Assembly (NCBI RefSeq): GCF_001746415.1
Contig: NZ_MEHJ01000001.1
Coordinates: 7,632,501 to 7,696,500, forward strand
Length of the DNA: 64,000 nt
Direction of reading: 5' to 3'
Source: Streptomyces agglomeratus
GTDB lineage: Bacteria > Actinomycetota > Actinomycetes > Streptomycetales > Streptomycetaceae
This document shows positions 8,388 to 17,281 of the stretch, piece by piece. Numbering within the stretch: position 1 is the stretch's first letter; every line of letters begins with the position of its first letter. The notes beneath the pieces are model-generated. The model was not told the DNA's origin, searched no databases, and was given only the letters and a program-made list of their open reading frames with translations. The position numbers were made by a program, and so were the translations under genes.

Positions 8388-10814
8388 GTGCGCGTGACCG
8401 CGCAAAATCCCGAGCTCGTCGCCGGCCGGTACCAGCTCGTCGAACGCATCGGCCAGGGCGGTATGGGCCGGGTCTGGCGTGGCGTCGACCAGCAGCTCTT
8501 CGGACGTGAGGTCGCCGTCAAGGAGATCCTCTTCCCGCCAGGTATGGACGACGGCGACCGCGCCGCCCTGCTCCGGCGGTTCACCGGCGAGGCCCGCGCA
8601 GCGGTCACTCTCAGCCACCCCGGGATCATCACCATCCATGACGTCGTGGAGCACCACGGCGCCCCAGTCATTGTCATGGAGTTGATCCGCGGGCAGTCCC
8701 TGGCCGCCGCCATCCGCAGCCGGGGCCGGCTGCCCGTGCGGCGGGTGGCCGAAATCGGCGCCGCCGTGCTCGACGCGCTGGCCGAAGCGCACGGGGCGCG
8801 GATCATCCACCGCGACATCAAGCCGGACAACGTGCTCCTGACCAAGGACCGCGTCGTCCTCACCGACTTCGGCATCGCCCACCTCGCGGACGCCACGACC
8901 AAGCTGAGCCACAGCGGCATGGTCATCGGCACGCCGCAGTACATGCCGCCGGAGCAGTTGGAGGGCAAGCGCCCGACCCCCGCCAACGACCTGTGGGCGC
9001 TCGGCGCCACGCTCTACCACGCCGTCGAGGGGCGCCCGCCGTTCGATGCGGAAGGGCTCCACGCCCTCGCCGTGGCCGTGTTCACGCGCCCGCACCGGCC
9101 GCCGGTTCACGCGGGTCCGCTGGCGCCCGTGCTGGACGCGCTGCTCACCAAGGACCCGGCGCAGCGCGTGGGCGCCGCGGAAGCGGCCGACATGCTGGCG
9201 TCCGTGCTGCGGTCCTGCCTGCCCCGGGCCGACGCGTCCGCCGGGCACGGGCCAGGGCACCAGCCCGCGCCCGAACCCGAACCCACTCCCGAACCCGAAC
9301 CCGAGCCCGAGCCCGATCCGAGAGCGACCCCCGTACCGGCACCGGACGCGGCTACGGAGCACGCTTCCGCTCCGACGACGCCGTCACCGCAGACCCCCAC
9401 GGTCCTGGACCCCGGGTCCGCCGCCGGCACCCCGCAGCTCCCCGTGCCGGACCGGCCGACCGGCCCGCCCGAGCCCGTACCCCCGGCCGAGGACCCGGTC
9501 ACACTCGGGGCGACGGCCGAAACTGAGCACGGCGAGCGGGCGTCCTCCCGGCGGCGGGCCCTCACCTGGCGCCTCGCGGTCCTGGGCACGGCGTTGGCCA
9601 CGCTGGCCGCGGGCTCCGTTCTGACCTGGACCCTCACCCGTGACGATGACGCACCCGGCGGTGGCGGGGCGGCCGGCAGCGGTTCGGGGGCCTCCTCCGT
9701 CACGGTGCTGATCGGGGTGGACGCACCGCTCAGCGGCGGGCTGTCCTCGATGGGCGTCGGCATCAGGAACTCCGCCGACCTGGCGGCCAGGACCGCCAAC
9801 AAGACCCGTCACGTCCCCGGCGTGAAATTCGAGATCAAGGCCCTGGACGACGGAGCCGACCCCGCCAGGGGCGAGACCAACGCCGCCCGGTTCGTGTCCG
9901 ACGAGAAGGTGCTGGGGGTCGTCGGCCCCCTCAACTCCGGTGTCGCCCGGACCCTGGTGGCACCGCTCGCGCGGGCGGACGTGGTCAACGTGTCACCGGG
10001 CAACACGGACCCCGAGCTGACGCTGGGCCCCGACTGGGCTGCGGGCACCAAGTCCCGTCCGTACTCCACCTACTTCCGCACCGTCGCCACGGACGTCGAC
10101 CAGGGGCCGTTCGCCGCCAGGTACCTGCACGGCAAGGCGAAGAAAACCAAGGTCTACGTGGTCGACGACGCGAGCGCCCACGGCATCGCCCTCACCTCCG
10201 GTTTCACGGCCGAGTTCACGAAGCTCGGCGGGACCGTCGTCGGTACCGAGCAGGTCGACCCTGCGGAACGCGCGTTCGCCGGCCTCGCGGCGAGGGTACG
10301 GTCCTCCGGCGCCGACGCCGTCTACTTCGGCGGCTACTACGACACCGCAGCGCCGCTCTCCGAGCAGCTCAAGCAGGCGGGGGTGGACGTCCCCCTGATG
10401 GGCGGCGACGGCATCTTCGACCAGCAGTACCTCACGGTGAACCCGAAGGCCGAGGGCGACCTCGCGACCAACATCGGCGTACCCGCCGAGGAGTCGGCGG
10501 CTGGGCGCGACTTCCTCGCCCGGTACCGGAAGGCGGGGTACCCGGAGGCGGCCGGCTGGTACGGCCCCCACGCGTACGACGCCACCTGGACCCTCATCGA
10601 GGCGGTGAAGGCAGTCGTGGCGGCCAACGGCGGCACCCTTCCCCGCGACACCCGGGCGAAACTGCCGCAAGCCGTGGCGCGGGTGGCCTTCGACGGTGTC
10701 ACGGGCCGCGTCGCCTTCGACGAGGCCGGCGACACCGTCAACCGCCGGCTGACGGTGTACGCGGTGAACGATGGCAGCTGGGCGACAGTGACGAGCGGAC
10801 CCGCCACTCGCTGA
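8388..10814 (+). CDS. Ser/Thr protein kinase fused to an ABC-type substrate-binding domain
   Basis: About 808 residues. The kinase domain carries IGQGGMGRVW (about 21-30), lysine in AVKEI (about 45), HRDIKPDN (about 139), DFGIAH and GTPQYMPPEQ. It is followed by a linker of EP/DP repeats, one membrane segment (about 393-417), then a periplasmic-binding-protein fold like branched-chain amino-acid (LivJ/LivK, Peripla_BP_6) receptors: VLIGVDAPLSGGLSSMGVG, VLGVVGPLNSG, VYVVDDASAHG, AVYFGGYYD. The outer domain should bind a small molecule and signal to the inner kinase. Start: GTG at 8388 or 8394; a TAGAGT -10 element (8382-8387) ends six bases before 8394, favouring a leaderless start there. No transporter genes lie nearby, so it is a sensor, not part of an uptake system. 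Confidence 0.9.
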   Translation: MRVTAQNPELVAGRYQLVERIGQGGMGRVWRGVDQQLFGREVAVKEILFPPGMDDGDRAALLRRFTGEARAAVTLSHPGIITIHDVVEHHGAPVIVMELIRGQSLAAAIRSRGRLPVRRVAEIGAAVLDALAEAHGARIIHRDIKPDNVLLTKDRVVLTDFGIAHLADATTKLSHSGMVIGTPQYMPPEQLEGKRPTPANDLWALGATLYHAVEGRPPFDAEGLHALAVAVFTRPHRPPVHAGPLAPVLDALLTKDPAQRVGAAEAADMLASVLRSCLPRADASAGHGPGHQPAPEPEPTPEPEPEPEPDPRATPVPAPDAATEHASAPTTPSPQTPTVLDPGSAAGTPQLPVPDRPTGPPEPVPPAEDPVTLGATAETEHGERASSRRRALTWRLAVLGTALATLAAGSVLTWTLTRDDDAPGGGGAAGSGSGASSVTVLIGVDAPLSGGLSSMGVGIRNSADLAARTANKTRHVPGVKFEIKALDDGADPARGETNAARFVSDEKVLGVVGPLNSGVARTLVAPLARADVVNVSPGNTDPELTLGPDWAAGTKSRPYSTYFRTVATDVDQGPFAARYLHGKAKKTKVYVVDDASAHGIALTSGFTAEFTKLGGTVVGTEQVDPAERAFAGLAARVRSSGADAVYFGGYYDTAAPLSEQLKQAGVDVPLMGGDGIFDQQYLTVNPKAEGDLATNIGVPAEESAAGRDFLARYRKAGYPEAAGWYGPHAYDATWTLIEAVKAVVAANGGTLPRDTRAKLPQAVARVAFDGVTGRVAFDEAGDTVNRRLTVYAVNDGSWATVTSGPATR

Positions 10815-11113
10815 CGCCCGCCGGGGTGACGCGGCCCGGCAGCAGCTTCGGCACAGGGGCGCCATGACTCGCCTGACCGCCTGCGCGGGATCGTCGCAAC
10901 AGCTCGGAGGTGACGTGGCTGGTCTCCTCGTCATCGCGGGTCGGGTCCCGGCCCGCCCGCACGTTTTCTTCGACCGTTGCCGACCGGTCCACCTGCTGCC
11001 CGTCCAGCACCTTCCGCAAGTGAAATGATCAAGCGATGGGGACGTTTGGAAACCTCCGCGCGGTGAAGACGGTTGTTAACACCGACTTTATTCATCGAGG
11101 TAGGAGACGCGTC
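10815..11113. other. Intergenic region before the GlsB-like gene
   Basis: About 300 bases. A minus-strand frame (positions about 10830-11010) is open and contains an acidic/arginine-rich stretch but matches no family I recognise. The last 60 bases are AT-richer and probably hold the promoter of the following stress gene. Confidence 0.3.
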
Positions 11114-11392
11114 ATGGGCATTCTTGCTTGGATTCTCATCGGGCTTTTCGCGGGCCTCATCGCCAAGGCGCTGATGCCGGGCAAGGACCCGGGCGGCATC
11201 ATCATCACCATGCTCATCGGTATCGCGGGCGGCCTGCTCGGCGGTTGGCTGGGCAAGGTCATCTTCGGCGTCGACTCCATCGACGGTTTCTTCGACCTGT
11301 CTACCTGGATCGCCGCCATCATCGGCTCCGTCATCCTCCTCGCCCTCTACCGTCTGATCACCGGCAACAAGCGCCGCCACAGCCACGCCTGA
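11114..11392 (+). CDS. GlsB/YeaQ/YmgE-family stress-response membrane protein
   Basis: 92 residues from the ATG at 11114, which has a strong ribosome site (GAGGTAGGAG). Three hydrophobic segments separated by short glycine-rich turns (GLFAGLIAKALMPGKDPGG, IIITMLIGIAGGLLGGWLG, IAAIIGSVILLALYRLI) are the hallmark of the transglycosylase-associated/GlsB family. These small inner-membrane proteins are induced by stress or stationary phase in many bacteria; their biochemical role is unclear. A frame continuing 26 codons upstream is not needed. Followed by a perfect hairpin terminator, so it is monocistronic. Confidence 0.88.
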   Translation: MGILAWILIGLFAGLIAKALMPGKDPGGIIITMLIGIAGGLLGGWLGKVIFGVDSIDGFFDLSTWIAAIIGSVILLALYRLITGNKRRHSHA

Positions 11393-11413
11393 GCGACAAA
11401 TTCATACGCCGGG

Positions 11414-11451
11414 CGGAACGGCTCCCCCTCTCCGAGGGCGGAGCCGTTCCG
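11414..11451 (+). terminator. Terminator of the GlsB-like gene
   Basis: Perfect 12-base inverted repeat CGGAACGGCTCC (11414-11425) / GGAGCCGTTCCG (11440-11451) with a 14-base loop, 21 bases after the stop codon. Confidence 0.85.
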
Positions 11452-11839
11452 TCGCTGCGCGCATCAGGCCCGCCGGACACCAAGTGAAGGAACACCGGCC
11501 ACGGCCACGGCCGCGTCAAGCTGCGGCGGCGAGCAGCGGTGTGGACTGGATGAACCGACGATCCTTCTCTGCTGCCACCGACTGCCGCCACCCCAACGTA
11601 ACCAGCTCAAAGGGACCGCACCCACATCGCGAGCGTCCTGCCCTCCTGTGCCCCGGCCGGTCCGGACAGCGCGGTGGGTGCTGCCATGGCCGGCGTCCAC
11701 CGACCGTCCTCCTGCCCCACCGGCCGCCCACAGCGTCTCGCAGCGCATGAGTGCGACAGGGGGCGCGTCGCACCTCGACGAAAGATACGAGAACCGCCCG
11801 TATGGCCCAGTTAGTGGTGATTCGTGGTAGATACGGGCT
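11452..11839. other. Intergenic region, no gene recognised
   Basis: About 390 bases. Several frames are open on both strands because of the GC bias, but none has a ribosome site or a recognisable domain. The final 60 bases are AT-richer and contain TAGATA seven bases before the GTG of the next gene, a possible -10 of a leaderless transcript. Confidence 0.3.
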
Positions 11840-12811
11840 GTGTCGCACCTGGAGATTCCGAACACTGCGGGCTCCCCCAAGGATCCCTCGCCACAACGCT
11901 CGCTGCTGGCGTCGGTCGTCGCCGATCCGGGGCACCTCCCCGAAGTCCTCGCCGAATTCGCCGTCCGCCGGATCGGTCCGGCCGTGCCCGCAACAATCGC
12001 CGGCCTGCGGCAGAAGCACCCCGACGCCTCCGAGGCGGAGCTCCGGGACCGGGTGGTCGCCCGCGGCCGACGGGCCGTCGTATCGGAGGGGGCCTTCGTA
12101 GGCGGCCCGTTCCTCGTGCTCATTCCCGTCGCGTTCTGCGCGGCGCTCCTCACCCAGACTCGTACGGTCCTGGAGCTGGCCGCCCTCGACGGCCGCGACC
12201 CTACGGCGAGCGCCCGAGCCGGAGAGCTTCTCGTCCTCCAGGGCGTGTACGAGGACACCCGGCAGACGCAGGACGCGCTCGTCCGGACGGCCGGAGGACG
12301 GGCCGCCCGCGCAATCGCCCGCTGGAGGCGATGGGTGGCCCTGTGGGACGTGACCCTGCGCATGGCCCGCCTCCTTGGCGTGCTCACGCCGGGCGAAGAG
12401 AGTCAGGATGAAGGCCGGGGCGTACGCCGGGCAGTCGTCCACGCCTGGCGTTGGCTGCTCCTCGGTGTGGTGTTCCTGGTCGGGATGGTCGCCCCCCTTG
12501 TCTGGCTCCCGTACATGGCGGTGAGTTACCGGCGCGCCGACGCCCGCCTGGCGGACCGTGTCCTCGCCTACTACTTTGCCGAGACCGCACCCGCCCCCCA
12601 CCGTCGGACCTTCCGAGCCGAACCCGGAGCATCGGCGGCCGCACTCCGCGCGCTCCTTTCTCTCCTCATGCCGTTGGTTCTGATCGCCATGGTCTTCCTG
12701 ACCGGCCTGCGGATCGCCGACAGCCGCTGGCCGGTCCTCGGCATCACCCTCGCCGCGGCATCCGCAGCGGTCGGCGGGCTCTGGTACTGGAGCCGCCACC
12801 GGCGCCGCTGA
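11840..12811 (+). CDS. Hypothetical membrane protein (EcsC-like segment)
   Basis: 323 residues starting at GTG 11840. The N-terminal third is soluble and helical. A hydrophobic helix (FVGGPFLVLIPVAFCAALL, about 88-107) is followed by a soluble segment with QTQDALV, then further membrane segments near 212-235, 271-292 and 298-316 and a basic tail. The segment around residues 85-160 (membrane helix, then LELAALDGRDP and a helical stretch) is reminiscent of EcsC-type proteins, but I cannot assign it firmly. No ribosome site is seen; TAGATA just upstream suggests a leaderless start. It stands alone, convergent with the lipoprotein gene. Confidence 0.65.
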   Translation: MSHLEIPNTAGSPKDPSPQRSLLASVVADPGHLPEVLAEFAVRRIGPAVPATIAGLRQKHPDASEAELRDRVVARGRRAVVSEGAFVGGPFLVLIPVAFCAALLTQTRTVLELAALDGRDPTASARAGELLVLQGVYEDTRQTQDALVRTAGGRAARAIARWRRWVALWDVTLRMARLLGVLTPGEESQDEGRGVRRAVVHAWRWLLLGVVFLVGMVAPLVWLPYMAVSYRRADARLADRVLAYYFAETAPAPHRRTFRAEPGASAAALRALLSLLMPLVLIAMVFLTGLRIADSRWPVLGITLAAASAAVGGLWYWSRHRRR

Positions 12812-12848
12812 GAGACCGGCCTTGAACTGCTGACGGCATGGGTGGGCC

Positions 12849-13568
12849 TCAGTTTTGTGCCTGCTGGAGGAGTGAGACCTGCTGGTCGATCAGGGCAGGC
12901 GGAAAGGCGCGTACGACGTGGCCGCCGACCGACAGTTTGGTGAACGTGACTACGACGCTCCCGACACGGACCACCGTGAACTGGTTCACGTGCGGACCCA
13001 AATCGGTGGGGGCAGTGACCTCGAACTGCACCGCTTCGTCCCCGTGCCGCGGGGCTGGGGCGACAGTGACCGTGCCCTTGTACCTCGTGGCGGCGATCTC
13101 GTAGTACCGGCAGGTTTTCAGTCCCTCGCTGACCTGCGCGAACGCCTCCTTCGCACCGATGCCCCTGTACGACGCCAGGATCGACATGCCGCCGTAGATG
13201 TCGCCCTTCCAGTTGAACGTCTGCTGGGCCACCGCCGGGGCCGGGCTGGAGTTCTGCCAGGCACGGGCGGCTGCGAGCGTCGGTCCGCAGGCTGGGTCGG
13301 ACGGCTGGAATCTCGGGTCGTTGACCCGGGACTTGCGTTCAAAGACCGGGTGCCCGTACGCGTCCGGGCTCTCCTCGCCCGGCAGTGCGGCCGCCACCAA
13401 CTGCTCGGCGGTCAGAGGGCGGCCCGCGGGAGCCGGAGCGGAGGGGGACGCGGCGGCGGGCGCGGACGCCGGCCTCCCGGGATCCGCCCCGCAGCCGACG
13501 ACGGCCAGCGCGCCGACCGCCACCAGGGCCGGCAGGCCAAAGACTCGTCGTACAGCATGTATCGGCAT
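12849..13568 (-). CDS. Lipoprotein with PknH-type extracellular sensor-like domain
   Basis: 239 residues. A signal peptide ends in the lipobox AVVGC (cysteine about residue 26), then an alanine/proline/serine-rich spacer. The mature domain has two or more cysteines (DPACGPTL, LKTCRYYE) and the GGMSILASYRG and VVRVGSVVVTF segments seen in actinobacterial sensor lipoproteins related to the PknH extracellular domain. It is presumably anchored on the outer face of the membrane. It lies downstream of the NB-ARC/TPR gene on the same strand with a 163-base gap, so it is probably separately transcribed. Confidence 0.65.
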   Translation of the reverse strand: MPIHAVRRVFGLPALVAVGALAVVGCGADPGRPASAPAAASPSAPAPAGRPLTAEQLVAAALPGEESPDAYGHPVFERKSRVNDPRFQPSDPACGPTLAAARAWQNSSPAPAVAQQTFNWKGDIYGGMSILASYRGIGAKEAFAQVSEGLKTCRYYEIAATRYKGTVTVAPAPRHGDEAVQFEVTAPTDLGPHVNQFTVVRVGSVVVTFTKLSVGGHVVRAFPPALIDQQVSLLQQAQN

Positions 13569-13731
13569 GGCCTGTCCCTCGGAACGGTGCGGATGATCAG
13601 GCGGAGGCTACTTGGCCGCGATCACCGACACCAGCGGATTCCACCCCTGAGGAACCCCGGTTCCGGGCGGTGATCTGCGGCGCGGACGGGACCGGGGCCG
13701 GGCCTCGGTCCTGGCGCTGGCGGAACTCCGC

Positions 13732-16656
13732 TCAGGCCACTGCGGCGGCGTCCCGCGATGCGGCAGCCTCAGATGCGGCGCCCGCTGTGGTGAAGGCCGC
13801 GGCCGACGCCTCCCAGGCGGCACGGACCGCGCCCTGGTCGCGCCCGTCCGCGGCCAGCGCCGCCGCGAGGCTCGCGAACGCCTCGCCCTCCTCGTACGGA
13901 GCGTTCGTTCTCCGGAAGAGCCCGATGGCGCGCCGGTGGGCCTGTTCCGCTTCGTCGTACTTCCCCGACGCGGTGAGGGAAGCGCCGAGGTCGTTCCAGG
14001 TCACGCCCTCGCCGTACTGGTCTCCGGCCTCCTGGCAGATGGCGATGTCACGCCGGTGGGCCTCAACGGCCTCGTCGAACCTCCCGACTCCGGCGTAGGC
14101 GATGCCAAGCCCGTTCCAGGCGGCGCCTTCGCCCGGCCGGTCCTCACCCTGCAAGCAGAGAGCCAGATCGCGCAGATGCGCCTCGACGGCTTCGGGGTAC
14201 TGTCCGGCCGCGGCATGCGTGACGCCGAGGTTGCACCATGCCTGCGCCTCGCCCAGCCGGTCACCCGCTTCCTTACGCATGTTCAGGTCACGTCGGTGTG
14301 CGTCCAGCGCCTCCTCGAACTCACCCAGTCCCGTGAGAGCTCTGCCGAGGTTGCCCCATGCGCAGGACACACCGTGATCGTCCTCGAACTCCTCGTAGAT
14401 CGCCCGGACTTGACGGTGGACCTCGGCCGCCTCCTCGTACCGTCTCATCTCGCGGAACACGATACCGAGGTCGGTCAGCGCACCGGCTTCGGCGAATCTG
14501 TCCTCGGTCGCCACGAAGAGCGCCAGGGCCTCCTCAAGGGCGTCGACCGCCTCGTCGAACCTGCGGACTTCGGAGAGGACGACGCCGAGGCATTGCCACG
14601 CCGCCCCCTCACCGCGCCGGTCGCCGAGGGACTGGCAGATGCGCAGGTCATGCCGGTGGCCGTAGAGGGCCTCGTCGAACCGTCTCAGGTGGCGTAGCAC
14701 ATTGCCGAGGTTGTGCCATGCCTTGCCCTCCCCGTGCAGGTCGTCGAATTCCTGGCAGATCGCCAGGTCCCGCCGGTGTACGTCGGCCGCCTCCTCGTAT
14801 TCGCCCAGTTCGAGCAGCGCACAGCCGAGGTTGCTCAAGGCCACGCCTTCGAGCTCCCGGTCGTCCGCCTCCTGACTGATGCGCAGACCTTGCCGGTGGG
14901 CCTCGGCCGCCTCGTGGAACCGTCGTGCTGCGTCGAGGGCCGCCCCCAGACAGATCCAGGCCGTTGCCTCGCCCCGCCGGTCCGCGAGGACGCGTGCGGA
15001 AGCGAGCGCGGTGGTGGCCGCGGCCACCCAGTCGTCGACGTACCGGCCCCGTTCGAGGTACTCGGCGAGCAGCCGCGGGAGACGGCAGGCGACGTCGTGG
15101 TGGCCGAGCAGGTGGGCCGCTTCGAGGGTGGCGAGGAGGTTGGTCCGCTCGGCGCCCAGCCAGTCCATTGCCTCCCGCTCTCCGGCGAAGGCGTCCGGCA
15201 CGGGCTGTCCGGTAAGCGCTTTGAGGTGGTCGTCGGCCGCTTTCGCGGTGGCGGCGCGATGGTCGAACAGCAGGCGCTGGACCCGGCGGTAGACGTCCGT
15301 TGTCGTGGCCGTTGTCGTGGAGTGACCGGCGGCCAGTTCCTGGGCGTAGGCACGGATGAGGTCGAGCATGTGCCACCGGTCCCTCACCGCCCCCCGGACG
15401 AGGAGGTGTGCCCGCGTGAGGGCGGCCAGTAGCGCGCGGGTTTCCCGGTCGTCACGTTCCAGCAGAAGCGCGGCGTCGGCGGTGGAGATGTCGGGCCCGG
15501 GACTGAGCGCCAGTCGCCGGAAAGTGTCGGCCTGCGGCTCGGTCAGCGACTGGAAGGACAGATCGAACGACGAACGCAGAGCGCGCTCGCCGTCGTCCAG
15601 GTAATCCAGGGGGCCGGTGGTGCGGCCGAGCTCGGCGGCGAGCTCGGCGAAGTGCTGCTGCGGGTCGGCGATGAGGAGAGCCGCGGCGATCTGAAGAGCC
15701 AGAGGCAGGTGCCCACAGCGGCGTGCGACGTCCAGGGCGTCCGCTTCCTGGCGAAGGGCGCGTGTGTCGGCCGGGTCGGCGATGCGCAGGGCGGTATCGA
15801 GCAGCCGCAGGGCGCTGGAAGGGGTGAGGACGTCGAGGTCCAGGAGGCGGGCGCCCAGGGTCGGCAGCGTGTGCCGGGACGTCACCAGGAGCCGGTGCGA
15901 CCCGCTGCCCGGCAGGAGGGGGCGGACCTGCTCGGGCGTCGAGGCGTTGTCGGCGATCACCAGCACGGACGAGTCACCGGCGGCCATCGCATCGAGCTGG
16001 GAACGGTACAAGGCGGCACGTTCCTCCAGCGTGGGCGGAATGTACGCGTCCTCGACGCCGAGGGAGCGCAGCAGCGCGTCCAGGGCCTGGGTCGGCAGGA
16101 CCGGCGCGGTGTCGTACCCGTGCAGGTCGATGAAGAGGAAGGCGTCGAAGTACCCCCGCTGCGCGGCGAGGTGGCCGGCGGCCACGGCGAGCGACGTCTT
16201 TCCGACGCCCGCCGTGCCTGTCACCGCCGCGACCACCACGGCAACGGGCTCGGGTACGTCGTCGTCGGCAGCCCTCCCGTCACGGGGGGCGGTCACCTGA
16301 GCGCATCCGGAACCGGTGGCCGGCCGGAGCAGGTCCCTGAGGACGGCCAGCTCCTCGTCCCGGCCCGTGAAGCCGGCCGGTACCGGGGGCAGGGAGGCCA
16401 GTGCCATGGGAGCGGGTCCGTAAGGGTGGATCTCCAGGTGGATCGTGGCCCCGTCGCCGGTCGACACGATGCCCAAGTTGTCGCCGCCGATGGCGACCGC
16501 ACGCCGGCCCGAGGCAGTGACCTGGACGGGCCCCGAGCCCGTCGTCGCCGCGGCGGCCCCTGAGTTGCGGGCCTGGGAGCAGTGGGCTTCGGTGCGGCCG
16601 TCTTCGGCGTCAAGCTCCCTGCCGCGCTCCGGTACGGGGGGCGACGCCTCGATCAC
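13732..16656 (-). CDS. STAND/NLR-like NB-ARC ATPase with TPR repeats (AfsR-like, no DNA-binding domain)
   Basis: 974 residues from the GTG at 16656. The N-terminus carries one copy of an unusual motif (AVAIGGDNLGIVSTGD, about 50-65). An NB-ARC ATPase follows: FTGRDEELAVL, P-loop GTAGVGKTSLAV (about 145), a Walker-B-like VLVIADNA, sensor LLVTSRH and GHLPLALQIAA. A winged-helix-like stretch follows, then about nine tandem 40-residue TPR units from about residue 550 to 950, each with an NLG/GxA core and HRRDLAICQE-type second helix. In AfsR/GutR proteins such ATPases are regulatory switches; in NLR-like systems they sense invaders. The start overlaps the stop of the upstream membrane-protein gene (GTGA). 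A longer upstream frame is out of register with the real upstream coding and is arginine-rich noise. Confidence 0.88.
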   Translation of the reverse strand: MIEASPPVPERGRELDAEDGRTEAHCSQARNSGAAAATTGSGPVQVTASGRRAVAIGGDNLGIVSTGDGATIHLEIHPYGPAPMALASLPPVPAGFTGRDEELAVLRDLLRPATGSGCAQVTAPRDGRAADDDVPEPVAVVVAAVTGTAGVGKTSLAVAAGHLAAQRGYFDAFLFIDLHGYDTAPVLPTQALDALLRSLGVEDAYIPPTLEERAALYRSQLDAMAAGDSSVLVIADNASTPEQVRPLLPGSGSHRLLVTSRHTLPTLGARLLDLDVLTPSSALRLLDTALRIADPADTRALRQEADALDVARRCGHLPLALQIAAALLIADPQQHFAELAAELGRTTGPLDYLDDGERALRSSFDLSFQSLTEPQADTFRRLALSPGPDISTADAALLLERDDRETRALLAALTRAHLLVRGAVRDRWHMLDLIRAYAQELAAGHSTTTATTTDVYRRVQRLLFDHRAATAKAADDHLKALTGQPVPDAFAGEREAMDWLGAERTNLLATLEAAHLLGHHDVACRLPRLLAEYLERGRYVDDWVAAATTALASARVLADRRGEATAWICLGAALDAARRFHEAAEAHRQGLRISQEADDRELEGVALSNLGCALLELGEYEEAADVHRRDLAICQEFDDLHGEGKAWHNLGNVLRHLRRFDEALYGHRHDLRICQSLGDRRGEGAAWQCLGVVLSEVRRFDEAVDALEEALALFVATEDRFAEAGALTDLGIVFREMRRYEEAAEVHRQVRAIYEEFEDDHGVSCAWGNLGRALTGLGEFEEALDAHRRDLNMRKEAGDRLGEAQAWCNLGVTHAAAGQYPEAVEAHLRDLALCLQGEDRPGEGAAWNGLGIAYAGVGRFDEAVEAHRRDIAICQEAGDQYGEGVTWNDLGASLTASGKYDEAEQAHRRAIGLFRRTNAPYEEGEAFASLAAALAADGRDQGAVRAAWEASAAAFTTAGAASEAAASRDAAAVA

Positions 16657-17093
16657 GGGGGTGTCGTGGCGGCGTCGCCGGTCGACGCGATGCCATCCAG
16701 GTCGCCCCCGATCGCGATCGCGCGGTCGCCGGGCGCGCTGACCGGCCCCGGGCTCGGGCTCGGCCCCGGGCTCGGTGTGCCGGCCGGTGGTGGGGGCGGG
16801 CCTGCATCCGGCGCGCGCAACGCGGCGTTGTCCCCGGTGGACACGATTCCCCGTACGCCGCCGCCGACGCCCACGGCCCGTTCGCCCGACGCGTCGATGC
16901 CGGGCTCGGCGTCGGCCGCGGGTTCCCGGAGGAGGGCGACCAAGGCCACCGCGCATCCGGCGAGACCGGCCACCGCCCCCACGACGCTCGCCACTCGGTC
17001 GCCAGTGTCGAGATCCACCAGAACGGCGACCAGCACCAGGGCCACCGCGACGCAAATACCGGCTACGGCTCCGGCCCACGCCCACACGCGCAT
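16653..17093 (-). CDS. Membrane protein sharing a GGD-GI-STGD repeat with the NB-ARC partner
   Basis: About 146 residues from ATG 17093 (an in-frame GTG at 17105 is the alternative). Two adjacent membrane helices (WAWAGAVAGICVAVALVLVA, then VASVVGAVAGLAGCAVALVALL) are followed by a soluble tail holding two copies of the motif found in the downstream NB-ARC protein: AVGVGGGVRGIVSTGD and AIAIGGDLDGIASTGD, separated by a proline/serine/glycine linker. The stop codon overlaps the GTG of the ATPase by four bases, so the two proteins are made together and probably contact one another at the membrane. Family unknown. Confidence 0.7.
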   Translation of the reverse strand: MRVWAWAGAVAGICVAVALVLVAVLVDLDTGDRVASVVGAVAGLAGCAVALVALLREPAADAEPGIDASGERAVGVGGGVRGIVSTGDNAALRAPDAGPPPPPAGTPSPGPSPSPGPVSAPGDRAIAIGGDLDGIASTGDAATTPP

Positions 17094-17281
17094 CGATCCG
17101 TTCACTTGCCCATGATGACCGGACTCGCGCCGATGCGCGCCGAGTTCGGGACAACTTGCATCTCGGCGAGCCGGGTTTCTGGTCGGTGATGCAGCGCCCA
17201 GGCGGGGACGCCCCGAAGAGCGCGACATCGGCAGGTGTGAGGGCCACGTCGGCGAGCCTCGAAGGGGGGAGGGGCGGTTGC

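Noticed and set aside
9280..9320. DNA repeat of biological interest in the kinase linker
   Set aside because: It only encodes the low-complexity EP/DP linker between kinase and membrane helix.
11516..12799. A 427-residue minus-strand frame opposite the 11840-12811 membrane protein
   Set aside because: Shadow of the opposite strand with no recognisable domain, and it crosses the terminator/promoter region.
16654..17247. A 1,171-residue version of the NB-ARC protein extending upstream to 17247
   Set aside because: The extra about 197 residues are arginine-rich and overlap a far better membrane-protein frame with two copies of the repeat motif. GTG 16656 with the GTGA overlap is the natural start.
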